From contig NZ_CP108569.1 in NCBI RefSeq assembly GCF_036010505.1, positions 6,358,501-6,422,500 on the forward strand: a DNA stretch of 64,000 nt. Reading direction: 5' to 3'. Below are positions 26,428 to 34,970 of the stretch, piece by piece; the stretch's first letter is position 1, and the number at the start of each line of letters is the position of its first letter. This stretch comes from Streptomyces sp. NBC_01197 (GTDB lineage: Bacteria; Actinomycetota; Actinomycetes; Streptomycetales; Streptomycetaceae). The notes beneath the pieces are model-generated. The model made no database searches, was not told the DNA's origin, and saw only the letters and a program-made list of their open reading frames with translations. The translations under genes were made by a program, and so were the position numbers.

Positions 26428-29050
26428 GTTCCATTTCGGCGACTGGGTCGAAAACATAGTCAAATGGCTGACGGACAACGTCGGCTGGCTCTTCGACGCC
26501 ATCAACAGCGTGCTCACGCACATGTACAACGGCGTCGACGCGGTACTGGGCGGCGGTGAACCGCTGCTGATGGCGGGCATCTTCGCCGTCCTCGCGTTCT
26601 GGCTGCGCGGACTGGTACCGGCGGTTCTGACCTTCGTCGGCTTCGCACTGATCGACTCCCTCTCCCTCTGGGACGACGGGATGCAGACGCTGTCGCTGGT
26701 GATCGTCGCGGCGGTCATCACGATCGTGATCGCGGTACCGCTGGGTATCTGGGCCGCGCGCAAGGCGAAGGTCGGCGCCGTGGTCCGCCCGGTGCTCGAC
26801 GTCATGCAGACGATGCCCGCCTTCGTCTACCTGATCCCGGGCGTCATGTTCTTCGGCGTCGGGGTGACCCCCGGCGTGATCGCCACGATCGTCTTCGCGA
26901 TGCCCCCGGGCGTCCGGATGACCGAGCTCGGCATCCGGCAGGTCGACGGCGAACTGGTCGAGGCCGCCGAGGCGTTCGGCACCACCCCGGGCAACATCCT
27001 GCGCCGGGTCCAGCTGCCCCTCGCGCTGCCGACGATCATGGCCGGTGTCAACCAGGTCATCATGCTCGCGCTCTCCATGGTCGTCATCGGCGGTATGGCC
27101 GGTGCGGGCGGTCTCGGTGAGAAGGTCTACGCGGCCATCACCCAGCTCCAGGTCGGTCTCGCCGCCGAGAGCGGTGTGGCCGTGGTCATCCTCGCCATCT
27201 ACCTGGACCGGATGACCGGCGCACTCAACCAGCGCGTCTCCCCGCTCGGCCGCCGGGCCGCCGCGAAGGCGGCCTCCGTGGCCCAGAAGTGGAGCTTCGC
27301 GCACTACCGCCCGGGCACCACCGTCGCCATGATCGGCGTCGTGATCCTGGGGCTCGTCGCGGGCGGCATGAACCTCGGCTCGGCCTCCGACAGCAGCGGC
27401 TCGTCGCAGGCGGGCTCGGACGTCGGACACGGCAAGCAGATCAAGATGGGGTACATCCCCTGGGACGAGGGCATCGCCTCCACGTTCCTGTGGAAGGAGC
27501 TGCTGGAGGAGCGCGGCTACACGACCGACGTCAAGCAGCTCGACGCCGGCCCGCTCTACTCCGGTGTGGCCCGTGGCGACGTCGACTTCCAGACCGACTC
27601 CTGGCTGCCGACGACCCACAAGGACTACTGGGACAAGTACAAGTCCCAACTTGAGGACATGGGCACGTGGTACGGCCCGACGTCGCTTGAGCTGTCCGTG
27701 CCTTCGTATGTCAAGGGTGTGAAGTCCCTGGCGGATCTGAAGGGCAAGGGCAAGGAGTTCAACGGCAAGATCATCGGTATTGAGTCGAGTGCCGGTGAGA
27801 TGGGGCTGCTGAACAAGAAGGTCCTGAAGGCCTATGGGCTGCAGGGTGAGTACAAGGTGGTGTCGTCGAGTACGTCGTCGATGCTGGCGCAGCTGGCCCG
27901 CTCCATCAAGAAGAAGGAGCCGGTGGTCGTGGTGCTGTGGTCGCCGCACTGGGCCTACGGCAAGTACGACCTGACGAAGCTCAAGGACCCGAAGGGTGCC
28001 TGGGGCAAGAGCGACTCCATCCACACCGTCGCGCACAAGGGCTTCGACAAGAAGGACCCGACGGTCGCGAAGTGGCTCAAGGACTTCAAGCTCACCGAGG
28101 GCCAGCTGACCAGCCTGGAGAACTCGGTCCAGAGCGCCGGCGAGGGCCATGAGCAGGACGGTGTGCGTGCCTGGCTGAAGAAGAACCCGGACATGGTCTC
28201 CAAGCTCGCGCCCGTCGCGAAGGGCGCGGGCGCCCCGCAGAAGGGCAAGGACGCCGGCAAGAGCGTCAACCTGGGCTTCTTCCCGTGGGACGAGGCCATC
28301 GCCTCCACGTACCTCTGGGACAACATCCTGGAGGACCGCGGCTACAAGCCCAACGTCAAGCAGCTCGACCCCGGGCCGCTGTACACCGCGCTGGCCCAGG
28401 GCCAGGAGGATGTGCAGTTCGACTCCTGGCTGCCGACGACCCACAAGCAGTACTGGGACAGATACAAGAACCAACTCACCGATGTCGGCTCCTGGTACGG
28501 CCCGACGTCGCTTGAGCTGTCCGTGCCTTCGTATGTCAAGGGTGTGAAGTCCCTGGCGGATCTGAAGGGCAAGGGCAAGGAGTTCAACGGCAAGATCATC
28601 GGTATTGAGTCGAGTGCCGGTGAGATGGGGCTGCTGAACAAGAAGGTCCTGAAGGCCTATGGGCTGCAGGGTGAGTACAAGGTGGTGTCGTCGAGTACGT
28701 CGTCGATGCTGGCGCAGCTGGCCCGCTCCATCAAGAAGAAGGAGCCGGTGGTCGTGGTGCTGTGGTCGCCGCACTGGGCCTACGGCAAGTACGACCTGAC
28801 GAAGCTCAAGGACCCGAAGGGTGCCTGGGGCAAGAGCGACTCCATCCACACCGTCGCCCGCAAGGACTTCGGCAAGGATCTGCCCGAGCTGAACGGCTGG
28901 CTGAAGAACTTCAAGCTCAGCGAGGACAAGCTCAACTCCCTGGAGGTCGCGATCCAGAACGGCGGTGCGGGCAACGAGAAGAAGTCCGCTCGCAAGTGGC
29001 TCGACTCCAACCCGGGCCTGGAGGACAAGCTGGCGCCTGTCGGCAGCTGA
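26420..29050 (+). CDS. Betaine ABC transporter: permease fused to two substrate-binding domains
   Basis: 876 aa from the GTG at 26420. Residues 1-285 are the ProW/OpuAB permease, with the EAA-type loop VEAAEAFGTTPGNILRRVQLPLALP. A further membrane helix (TTVAMIGVVILGLVAGG) anchors what follows outside the cell. Two OpuAC-type binding domains follow in tandem, about residues 337-605 and 613-876, starting with the related motifs MGYIPWDEGIASTFLW and LGFFPWDEAIASTYLW. Related OpuABC fusions normally carry one binding domain. Residues 417-538 and 692-813 are encoded by identical DNA. A 21-bp hairpin terminates the operon. The expected role is osmoprotectant uptake. Confidence 0.93.
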   Translation: MPRFHFGDWVENIVKWLTDNVGWLFDAINSVLTHMYNGVDAVLGGGEPLLMAGIFAVLAFWLRGLVPAVLTFVGFALIDSLSLWDDGMQTLSLVIVAAVITIVIAVPLGIWAARKAKVGAVVRPVLDVMQTMPAFVYLIPGVMFFGVGVTPGVIATIVFAMPPGVRMTELGIRQVDGELVEAAEAFGTTPGNILRRVQLPLALPTIMAGVNQVIMLALSMVVIGGMAGAGGLGEKVYAAITQLQVGLAAESGVAVVILAIYLDRMTGALNQRVSPLGRRAAAKAASVAQKWSFAHYRPGTTVAMIGVVILGLVAGGMNLGSASDSSGSSQAGSDVGHGKQIKMGYIPWDEGIASTFLWKELLEERGYTTDVKQLDAGPLYSGVARGDVDFQTDSWLPTTHKDYWDKYKSQLEDMGTWYGPTSLELSVPSYVKGVKSLADLKGKGKEFNGKIIGIESSAGEMGLLNKKVLKAYGLQGEYKVVSSSTSSMLAQLARSIKKKEPVVVVLWSPHWAYGKYDLTKLKDPKGAWGKSDSIHTVAHKGFDKKDPTVAKWLKDFKLTEGQLTSLENSVQSAGEGHEQDGVRAWLKKNPDMVSKLAPVAKGAGAPQKGKDAGKSVNLGFFPWDEAIASTYLWDNILEDRGYKPNVKQLDPGPLYTALAQGQEDVQFDSWLPTTHKQYWDRYKNQLTDVGSWYGPTSLELSVPSYVKGVKSLADLKGKGKEFNGKIIGIESSAGEMGLLNKKVLKAYGLQGEYKVVSSSTSSMLAQLARSIKKKEPVVVVLWSPHWAYGKYDLTKLKDPKGAWGKSDSIHTVARKDFGKDLPELNGWLKNFKLSEDKLNSLEVAIQNGGAGNEKKSARKWLDSNPGLEDKLAPVGS
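27668..28032 (+). repeat. 365-bp perfect direct repeat, copy 1
   Basis: Identical to 28493-28857, offset exactly 825 bp (275 codons), inside the two substrate-binding domains of the betaine transporter. The flanks are only partly alike, and the block uses many T-ending codons (CTT, CCT, TAT, GGT, ATT, AGT) that are scarce in the surrounding sequence. Confidence 0.95.
28493..28857 (+). repeat. 365-bp perfect direct repeat, copy 2
   Basis: Second copy of the block at 27668-28032, in the same reading frame. Identity begins at TGGTACGG and ends at ACCGTCGC; the bases just outside differ (copy 1 continues gcac, copy 2 ccgc). Confidence 0.95.
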
Positions 29051-29086
29051 TCCACTCTCCCGCGGGATCTTCCGCGGAAGGCTCTC

Positions 29087-29131
29087 CCGCGAGGGGCGGC
29101 CAACGCCAACGGCGTTGCCCGCCCCTCGCGG
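29087..29131 (+). terminator. Terminator of the betaine transporter operon
   Basis: 21-bp stem with a single mismatch (29087-29107 with 29111-29131) and a 3-nt loop. It ends transcription before the cupin regulator. The 284-bp gap to that gene holds nothing else I can identify. Confidence 0.85.
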
Positions 29132-29334
29132 CGTTCCGCCCGATGCCGTCAACTTCGCACTGCCGTCCGGCACTTGGCGGCGGCCGGACCGCGCGGTGCC
29201 GGAGGCGGGTGCGCGCCTGTACGGCGGAAAGGTTGTACGACGCGGGTGTGGCAGGAGGGCCCTCCCGTGGCCCGAAGCTGCGTAAGGTGCTTGCAGACAC
29301 GACGGGCGACAGGGCAAGGGGAGGGGAACCAGCG

Positions 29335-29910
29335 ATGGACGCTAACGAGAAGGAGGCGTTCCGGGTGGGCGCCGCCGTCCGCAGGCGCCGCCGCACGCTG
29401 GGACTCACCCTCGCCAAGGTCTCCGCGCGCAGCGGACTCTCGGTGCCCTTCCTCAGCCAGATCGAGAACGAGCGGGCCCGGCCGAGCGAGCGCTCGCTCC
29501 AGCGGGTCGCCGACGCGCTGGAGACCACGGCCGTGGAACTGCTGGCCGCGTCCGAGGCGGGACGCACGGTCGACGTCGTCCGCGCGACGGCCGCCACCGG
29601 AGCCGTCGCGGACCCCGAGCCGCAGATCCGGGACCTGGTCCGCGGACACCACCAGCTGCACGCCATGGAGTTCACGGGCGAGCAGGAGACGGGACGCGAG
29701 TTCCAGCACCGCAATGACGAGGTTCTGTACGTGGCCGAGGGCGCGGCCGAGGTGGAGGCCGAGGGCAGGGCGTACCGTCTGGAGCGCGGCGACAGCCTGT
29801 TCCTCTCCGGGGGAGTGCGGCACCGCTGGCGTGCCACGGCGCCCGAGACCCGGATCGTCGTCGTCGCTGTTGCCGAGCACGTCGACGCGACCGCCAGCCC
29901 GCGGTGCTGA
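29335..29910 (+). CDS. XRE-family regulator with C-terminal cupin domain
   Basis: 191 aa; the ATG at 29335 follows GGGGAGGGGAACC. The N-terminal helix-turn-helix is LAKVSARSGLSVPFLSQIEN. The C-terminal cupin (about residues 105-185) has EFQHRNDEVLYVAEGAAEVE and GVRHRWRA, with His residues that could coordinate a metal or ligand. Regulators of this layout usually control nearby metabolic or transport genes. It follows the betaine operon on the same strand behind a terminator, so a link to osmoprotectant metabolism is only a possibility. Confidence 0.88.
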   Translation: MDANEKEAFRVGAAVRRRRRTLGLTLAKVSARSGLSVPFLSQIENERARPSERSLQRVADALETTAVELLAASEAGRTVDVVRATAATGAVADPEPQIRDLVRGHHQLHAMEFTGEQETGREFQHRNDEVLYVAEGAAEVEAEGRAYRLERGDSLFLSGGVRHRWRATAPETRIVVVAVAEHVDATASPRC

Positions 29911-29966
29911 CTGCTGGGGCCGGCGCCTGGCCCGCGGCGCTGGGCGCCTGACCCTGGAGTGACCGG

Positions 29967-30971
29967 ATGACCCACACGACCCCGCCCGGCTGGTACCCGG
30001 ACACCGGCCTGGCCGCCACCGAGCGGTGGTGGGACGGCGCGGCCTGGACCGCGCACACCCGCCCGCTCGACGCCGTACCGCAGCAGTCCGGTCCGGCGCT
30101 GCCGGGCGCCGGGGGCTTCGGTCCGCCGCAGCCGGGGAAGCACCCCGTACCGCACGGCTTTGGTCCGCCGCCCGCGCCGGTGCCCGCGGTCCGGCGCGGG
30201 CCCGGCGGCCTGCCACGCGCGGTGCCGATCGCCGTCGGGGCGGTGGCGGCCTTCGCTCTGGCCGTGACGGTGGTCATCACCGTGGTCAACGGCGGCGGTG
30301 ACAGTAAATCGGCGCACGCCCCGGCCGCCACCATCGTGCCCGCCTCGCGCCCGGCCACGGCCGCAGGGGAGCACGGCTCGAAGACCAGCGCGCCGCCGAC
30401 CGACGATCCCTCGCTGCTTGTCGACGAGCTGAACGGCATCACCCTGCCCGTCCCGGACGGCTGGGAGAAGCCGACGAGCACGGTCGACGACGTGACGACC
30501 ATGCAGACCAGCCACTCCTACGAGTGCCCGGGTGACTCGGCCTCGTTCTGCTACCACGGCAGGGTGACCTCACGCACCGCCGACGAGACCGGACTCCCCT
30601 CGGCGGAGGCCGTGGCCAAGGCGGACATCATGGACGCCGCCGACAGCTCGTACGACAGGGACCTCGTCGGAGACCTCAACTACGACGGCATCACCTCGCA
30701 CACCCGGCTCAGGTCCCAGTCCGTGACCGTCGCGGGCCGCACCGGCTATCTGGTGCGCTGGCGGGTCAGGACCGGTGCGGGGCCCGGCGGTTACGTCCAG
30801 ACCGTCGCCTTCCCGTCGTCGGTCGGCTCCGAGTCGATGGTGGTGGTGCGCTTCGCCTTCGACGCCGGGCCGGACGGACCGCCGCTGGACGGAATGGACA
30901 CCATCACCAGCGGGATCCGCCCCATCGGCGATGCCACCAGCGGCGGCGTGGGCAGCAGCATCGGGCACTGA
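29967..30971 (+). CDS. DUF2510 membrane-anchored protein
   Basis: 334 aa. The N-terminal PPGWYPDTGLAATERWWDGAAWTAHTRP is the DUF2510 (SHOCT-like, Trp-rich) motif found at the cytoplasmic N-terminus of many actinobacterial membrane proteins. A Pro/Gly-rich linker leads to one membrane helix (about residues 80-102). The outer domain (about 145-325) contains two Cys (SYECPGDSASFCYHG) that could form a disulfide. No biochemical function is known. Confidence 0.8.
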   Translation: MTHTTPPGWYPDTGLAATERWWDGAAWTAHTRPLDAVPQQSGPALPGAGGFGPPQPGKHPVPHGFGPPPAPVPAVRRGPGGLPRAVPIAVGAVAAFALAVTVVITVVNGGGDSKSAHAPAATIVPASRPATAAGEHGSKTSAPPTDDPSLLVDELNGITLPVPDGWEKPTSTVDDVTTMQTSHSYECPGDSASFCYHGRVTSRTADETGLPSAEAVAKADIMDAADSSYDRDLVGDLNYDGITSHTRLRSQSVTVAGRTGYLVRWRVRTGAGPGGYVQTVAFPSSVGSESMVVVRFAFDAGPDGPPLDGMDTITSGIRPIGDATSGGVGSSIGH

Positions 30972-31006
30972 CTCCACGTCGTCATGCCACTTCATGCCGC
31001 CGCGGG

Positions 31007-32209
31007 CTACAGGAAGGTGTGTCCCTCGCCGCGGTACGTCGGCGCCGTTCCGGTCACCCGGTCGCCCTCGACCAGCTGGAGCACGTCGAACCGCTCACAC
31101 AGCTCACCCGACTTCGCGTGCCGGAACCACACCTTGTCGCCGATGAGCAGATCGTCGGCGGGCGAGCCCAGCAGCGGTGTCTGGACCTCGCCCGGGCCCT
31201 CCTGCGGGTCGTAGCGCAACCCCTCCGGAAGGTAGGGGACCGGCAGCCGGTCCTGGCCCGCCGCACCCGACGCCGGGTAACCGCCGCCGAGCACGGTCAC
31301 CACACCCACGCCCGGCCTGCGTACCACCGGCATGGCGAAGAGGGCCGCCGGACGCCCGGTGAACGAGGTGTAGTTGTCGAAGAGCCGCGGCACATAGAGG
31401 CCGGAACCCGCCGCGATCTCGGTCACCGCGTCCTCGGCCGCCGTGTGCTGGACGCTGCCCGTCCCACCGCCGTTGACGAACTCCAGGCCGGGTGCCACCG
31501 CCCGCACCGCCCGCACCACGGCGGCCCGCCGGGCAGCCAGCTCCCTGCGGGCCGCCGACTGCATCAGCCGCACCGCCCGTGAGCGCAGCGGCCGCCCGGC
31601 CACCGAGTCGCCCACCCCGGCGATGTGACCTTCGTACGCCATGAGACCCACCAGCCGGAACCCGGGGCGGCGCGCCACCGACCGTGCCAGCTCGGCGAGT
31701 TGGGCCGGCTCACGCAGCGGAGACCTGAGCGCTCCGATCCGTACCCGGCCGGCGAGCATCCGGAGCGAGGTGTCCAGCTCCAGGCAGACCCTGATCTCCT
31801 CGCGGCCGCCGTCGCGTGCGCGGTCGATCAGCTCCAGCTGGGCCGGATCGTCCACCATGACGGTCACGGCGGCGGCGAGTTTGGGGTCGCCCGCCAGCTC
31901 GGCGTAGCCACCGCGGTCGGCCGACGGGTACGCGAGGAGTACGTCATCGAAGCCCGAACGCGCCAGCCACAGCGACTCCGCCAGCGTGAAGGACATCAGC
32001 CCCTCGAACCCGTCCCGCTCCAGCACCCGTTCCAGCAGCGCCCGGCAGCGTACGGACTTGCTGGCCACCCGGACCGGCTTGCCCGCCGCCCGCCGGACCA
32101 GGTCGTCGGCGTTGGCGTCGAAGGCTTCGAGGTCGACGATCGCCAGCGGGGCATCGAGAGCGGCGGTGGCCCGGTCGTACCGGGTCCGGTCAGCAGCACG
32201 GGGCGTCAT
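31007..32209 (-). CDS. Alanine-racemase-fold PLP enzyme (amino acid aldolase/deaminase-like)
   Basis: 400 aa from the ATG at 32209. The N-terminal barrel begins PLAIVDLEAFDANADDLVRRA, with PVRVASKSVRC carrying the Lys that would hold pyridoxal phosphate, and FVNGGGTGSV matching the phosphate-binding loop. The C-terminal beta domain (GDKVWFRHAKSGELCERFD) has the conserved His/Cys seen in D-threonine aldolase and D-serine dehydratase relatives, where a metal sits. It is annotated in Streptomyces as amino acid deaminase/aldolase. The exact substrate is unknown. It converges on the DUF2510 gene. Confidence 0.82.
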   Translation of the reverse strand: MTPRAADRTRYDRATAALDAPLAIVDLEAFDANADDLVRRAAGKPVRVASKSVRCRALLERVLERDGFEGLMSFTLAESLWLARSGFDDVLLAYPSADRGGYAELAGDPKLAAAVTVMVDDPAQLELIDRARDGGREEIRVCLELDTSLRMLAGRVRIGALRSPLREPAQLAELARSVARRPGFRLVGLMAYEGHIAGVGDSVAGRPLRSRAVRLMQSAARRELAARRAAVVRAVRAVAPGLEFVNGGGTGSVQHTAAEDAVTEIAAGSGLYVPRLFDNYTSFTGRPAALFAMPVVRRPGVGVVTVLGGGYPASGAAGQDRLPVPYLPEGLRYDPQEGPGEVQTPLLGSPADDLLIGDKVWFRHAKSGELCERFDVLQLVEGDRVTGTAPTYRGEGHTFL

Positions 32210-32368
32210 GGCCGAAGCCTGCCAGACATGATTACCGGAGGGTAGGGGGATGTTCTGGGCAGATACCCCGTGCGTACCGTCCGGGTTCCCGCAGGTCCCG
32301 CGCCAGCCCGTAGAGTGACCGACGGACCAGCCAGGAAGGCGAATTCGGGCAGACGCACAGGGGGGCGG

Positions 32369-33610
32369 ATGAGTACTGAGGCGCGACGTGCCCCCTTCCC
32401 GTCCTTCCCGCCCCACCCGAAGGAACTGCCGCCCGCGCGGGCCGGCAAGTCGGAGCCCCCGGCCGAGACCCCCACCGAGACGACCACCCGGCTGCGCCCC
32501 GTCGCCGACTCACCTGAACCTCCGGCATCGGCAGCATCCTCTGAATACGCGGCATCCTCTGCACGCCCCGCATCACCCGCATCACCCGGTTCTCCCGAAC
32601 CGCAGGGCACGTCCGCCGGTTCGCCGGCCGGAGCGTCCGGTAGGCCGCCCGGCACCCAGCCCCGGCCCGCCACCGCGCCGCCCGTGTTCCCGCCCCGGCC
32701 CCCGGCGCCCCCGGCGCCCCCGTCCACCCGCCGCCGTCCGGTCGGCGCTGTCGATCTCACCCCGCGGCCGGGCGCGGAAAGCCCGGCGATCCGTACGCAG
32801 CCGCATGCGGTCCCCGAGGAGACGCCGGTGGAGACCACCACCCGGCTGCGGCCCGTTCCGGCCCGGCATCCGGCCAGGGCCGTGGGCGCCGCCGCCTGTG
32901 TGGTCCTCGGGCTCGGACTGCTCGGCGGCGCGGCCGCCGGGAGCATGCTCAGCGGTGACAGCGCGGCGGCCGGCCCCAGCGACGCGTACACCGCATCGCG
33001 CGGCCTGTGGCACAGCACCCCCGTCGACACCCTCTTCCCCCCGACGCTCAAAGGCACCGGCGCGGGCCCAGGCGGCGCCGACCGCACCTGGACCAGGGTG
33101 GGCGTCGCACCGGACAGCACGTGTACGGGCCGGCTCGACCCTCTGCTGCTGCGGGCGCTCCAGCCGGTGGGCTGCGCCAGGATGGTGCGCGCGACGTACA
33201 CCGATGCCACCAGCAGCAGCGTGACCACGGTCGGGATGGTCTTCACGGAGGCGGGGCCGGCCGCGATGGCCGCCCTGCACAAGAGGTTCGCGGCCGAGGG
33301 GCTCGACCGGCGCACCGATCTGATGCCCGGCACCTACCCGGTGAAGTCAACGGCCGCCGCCTTCTTCGGCGAGCGGCAGCGGGCGAGCTGGACGGTGAGC
33401 GTCCTGACGGACGCACCCGTGGTCATGTACGCGGTCTCGGGGTTCGCCGACGGGCGGACGGTCACCGACCCGCAGCCCGCCGGCGTGGCCATGGAGGAGT
33501 CGCAGACGACCGCCGCGGCCCAGGCGGGACTCGGCCACGAGGCCAAGGGCATCGAGGAGCGCGTCGAGCGGGCGCTGCGCAAGAACGTCGCCGCAACGGA
33601 GAAGCCCTGA
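32369..33610 (+). CDS. Proline-rich single-span membrane protein
   Basis: 413 aa from the ATG at 32369 (GGGGGCGG upstream). The first about 190 residues are Pro/Ser/Ala-rich and disordered, with two copies of TPxETTTRLRPV (about residues 30-41 and 152-163). One membrane helix follows (AVGAAACVVLGLGLLGGAAAG), then an about 195-residue outer domain without a recognised family. It lies 100 bp upstream of a mycosin-like protease, on the same strand, so a shared function at the membrane is plausible but unproven. Confidence 0.72.
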   Translation: MSTEARRAPFPSFPPHPKELPPARAGKSEPPAETPTETTTRLRPVADSPEPPASAASSEYAASSARPASPASPGSPEPQGTSAGSPAGASGRPPGTQPRPATAPPVFPPRPPAPPAPPSTRRRPVGAVDLTPRPGAESPAIRTQPHAVPEETPVETTTRLRPVPARHPARAVGAAACVVLGLGLLGGAAAGSMLSGDSAAAGPSDAYTASRGLWHSTPVDTLFPPTLKGTGAGPGGADRTWTRVGVAPDSTCTGRLDPLLLRALQPVGCARMVRATYTDATSSSVTTVGMVFTEAGPAAMAALHKRFAAEGLDRRTDLMPGTYPVKSTAAAFFGERQRASWTVSVLTDAPVVMYAVSGFADGRTVTDPQPAGVAMEESQTTAAAQAGLGHEAKGIEERVERALRKNVAATEKP

Positions 33611-33645
33611 ACCGCAATCAACAGGCAGCCCTGAACGGCACCCCG

Positions 33646-33702
33646 AGCCCCGACCGCACCGCGAAGCCCCGACCGCACGGCGAAGCCCCGAACCGCTCGG
33701 AG
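33646..33702 (+). repeat. Three tandem 19-bp repeats
   Basis: Units at 33646-33664, 33665-33683 and 33684-33702; the first two differ at one base (agccccgaccgcac...cga) and the third is more diverged. They fill the gap between the membrane-protein gene and the ribosome site of the protease gene. Confidence 0.85.
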
Positions 33703-33710
33703 GAGCACCG

Positions 33711-34919
33711 ATGAGACGCCGAGGACCGACCGTACTCACGGCCGTGCTGGCCGCGGCGGCCTGCACCGTGCTGCCCGCCGTGCCCGCCCGCGCCGACTCC
33801 ATCCGCGCCCAGCAGTGGGAACTGGACGCCATGCACGCCCAGCAGGCCTGGCGGACGACCAAGGGCCGGGGCGTCACGGTCGCCGTGCTCGACACCGGAG
33901 TCGACAGCACCAATCCCGATCTCGCAGGACAGGTGCTGCCCGACAAGGACCTGATCGGCTTCGGCGCGAAGCGCGGCGACCGGTCCTGGGCCCGGCACGG
34001 CACCGCGATGGCGGGCATCATCGCCGGACACGGTCACGGCCCCGGCCGCGCGGACGGCATCCTGGGCGTCGCACCCGAGGCGCACATCCTGCCGGTCCGG
34101 GTGATCCTCGAAGGCAGCGACCCCGCGATCAAGAAAGCCCGTGCCTCACGGGGCGGCGCCCTGGCCACCGGCATCCGCTGGGCGGCCGACCACCACGCCG
34201 ACGTCATCAATCTCTCCCTCGGTGACGACAGCGCGTCCGCCCGTCCGGAGCCCGGCCAGGACGCAGCCGTTCAGTACGCACTCTCCAAGGGCTCGGTCGT
34301 CGTCGCGTCAGCGGGCAACGGCGGCGAGGACGGCGACCACATCTCCTACCCGGCCGCCTACCCCGGGGTGATCGCGGTGACCGCCGTCGACCGGTACGGC
34401 ACGCACGCCTCCTTCTCCACCCGCCGCTGGTACGCCACCGTCAGCGCCCCCGGTGTGGACGTCGTGATCGCCGACCCGGACCGCAAGTACTACGAGGGCT
34501 GGGGCACCAGCGCGGCGTCCGCCTTCGTCTCGGGCGCGGTCGCGCTGGTGCGGGCCGAGTACCCCGGCCTCACTCCGGCGCAGATCAAGAAGCTGCTCAT
34601 GGACACCGCCCGGGACGCCCCGCAGGGCGGCCGCGACGACTCACGCGGATACGGCATGGTCGACCCGGCAGCGGCGCTCGCGGCGGCGGCGAAGCTCGCC
34701 CCGGCACAGATCCGTACGGAGGCCGCCGGGTACGGGAAGAAGTACTTCGGGCCGGGCCCCGACGCCGAGCCGAGCGGCGGAGAGGCCGGTGTCTGGATCG
34801 TCCCGCTCGCGGGCGGCGCGGGGGTGCTGCTGCTGGCCGGCGCGCTGCTGCTGTGGCGCCGGGCACCGTCAGGAAGCCCGCGAGGCGCCGGTTTCAGCCG
34901 GTTCCGCCGGTCGTTGTGA
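33711..34919 (+). CDS. Mycosin-like S8 serine protease, membrane-anchored
   Basis: 402 aa. An N-terminal signal peptide ends at ARADS. The subtilisin triad is complete: Asp in VAVLDTGVDS, His in RHGTAMAGIIAG, and Ser in GTSAASAFVSGAVALV, with the oxyanion Asn in SAGNGG. After a linker, a C-terminal helix (VWIVPLAGGAGVLLLAGALLLW) and basic tail anchor the protease to the outer face of the membrane. This layout is that of MycP proteases of type VII secretion. No EccB/C/D/E or WxG100 gene is in the window, so a secretion role here is unsupported. Confidence 0.92.
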   Translation: MRRRGPTVLTAVLAAAACTVLPAVPARADSIRAQQWELDAMHAQQAWRTTKGRGVTVAVLDTGVDSTNPDLAGQVLPDKDLIGFGAKRGDRSWARHGTAMAGIIAGHGHGPGRADGILGVAPEAHILPVRVILEGSDPAIKKARASRGGALATGIRWAADHHADVINLSLGDDSASARPEPGQDAAVQYALSKGSVVVASAGNGGEDGDHISYPAAYPGVIAVTAVDRYGTHASFSTRRWYATVSAPGVDVVIADPDRKYYEGWGTSAASAFVSGAVALVRAEYPGLTPAQIKKLLMDTARDAPQGGRDDSRGYGMVDPAAALAAAAKLAPAQIRTEAAGYGKKYFGPGPDAEPSGGEAGVWIVPLAGGAGVLLLAGALLLWRRAPSGSPRGAGFSRFRRSL

Positions 34920-34970
34920 CGGCGGCGGCCCGGCAGCCGGGCGCGCCCCGGCGGCGGATAGGGTCGGGGC

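Noticed and set aside
25333..26805. Frame of about 490 codons antisense to the betaine ATPase
   Set aside because: Antisense shadow; the plus-strand ABC ATPase motifs are unambiguous.
26345..29317. Open frame of about 990 codons on the minus strand, antisense to the betaine transporter
   Set aside because: It mirrors the third-codon-position GC bias of the real gene, has no ribosome site and no recognisable domain. Its apparent internal repeats merely reflect the duplicated plus-strand block.
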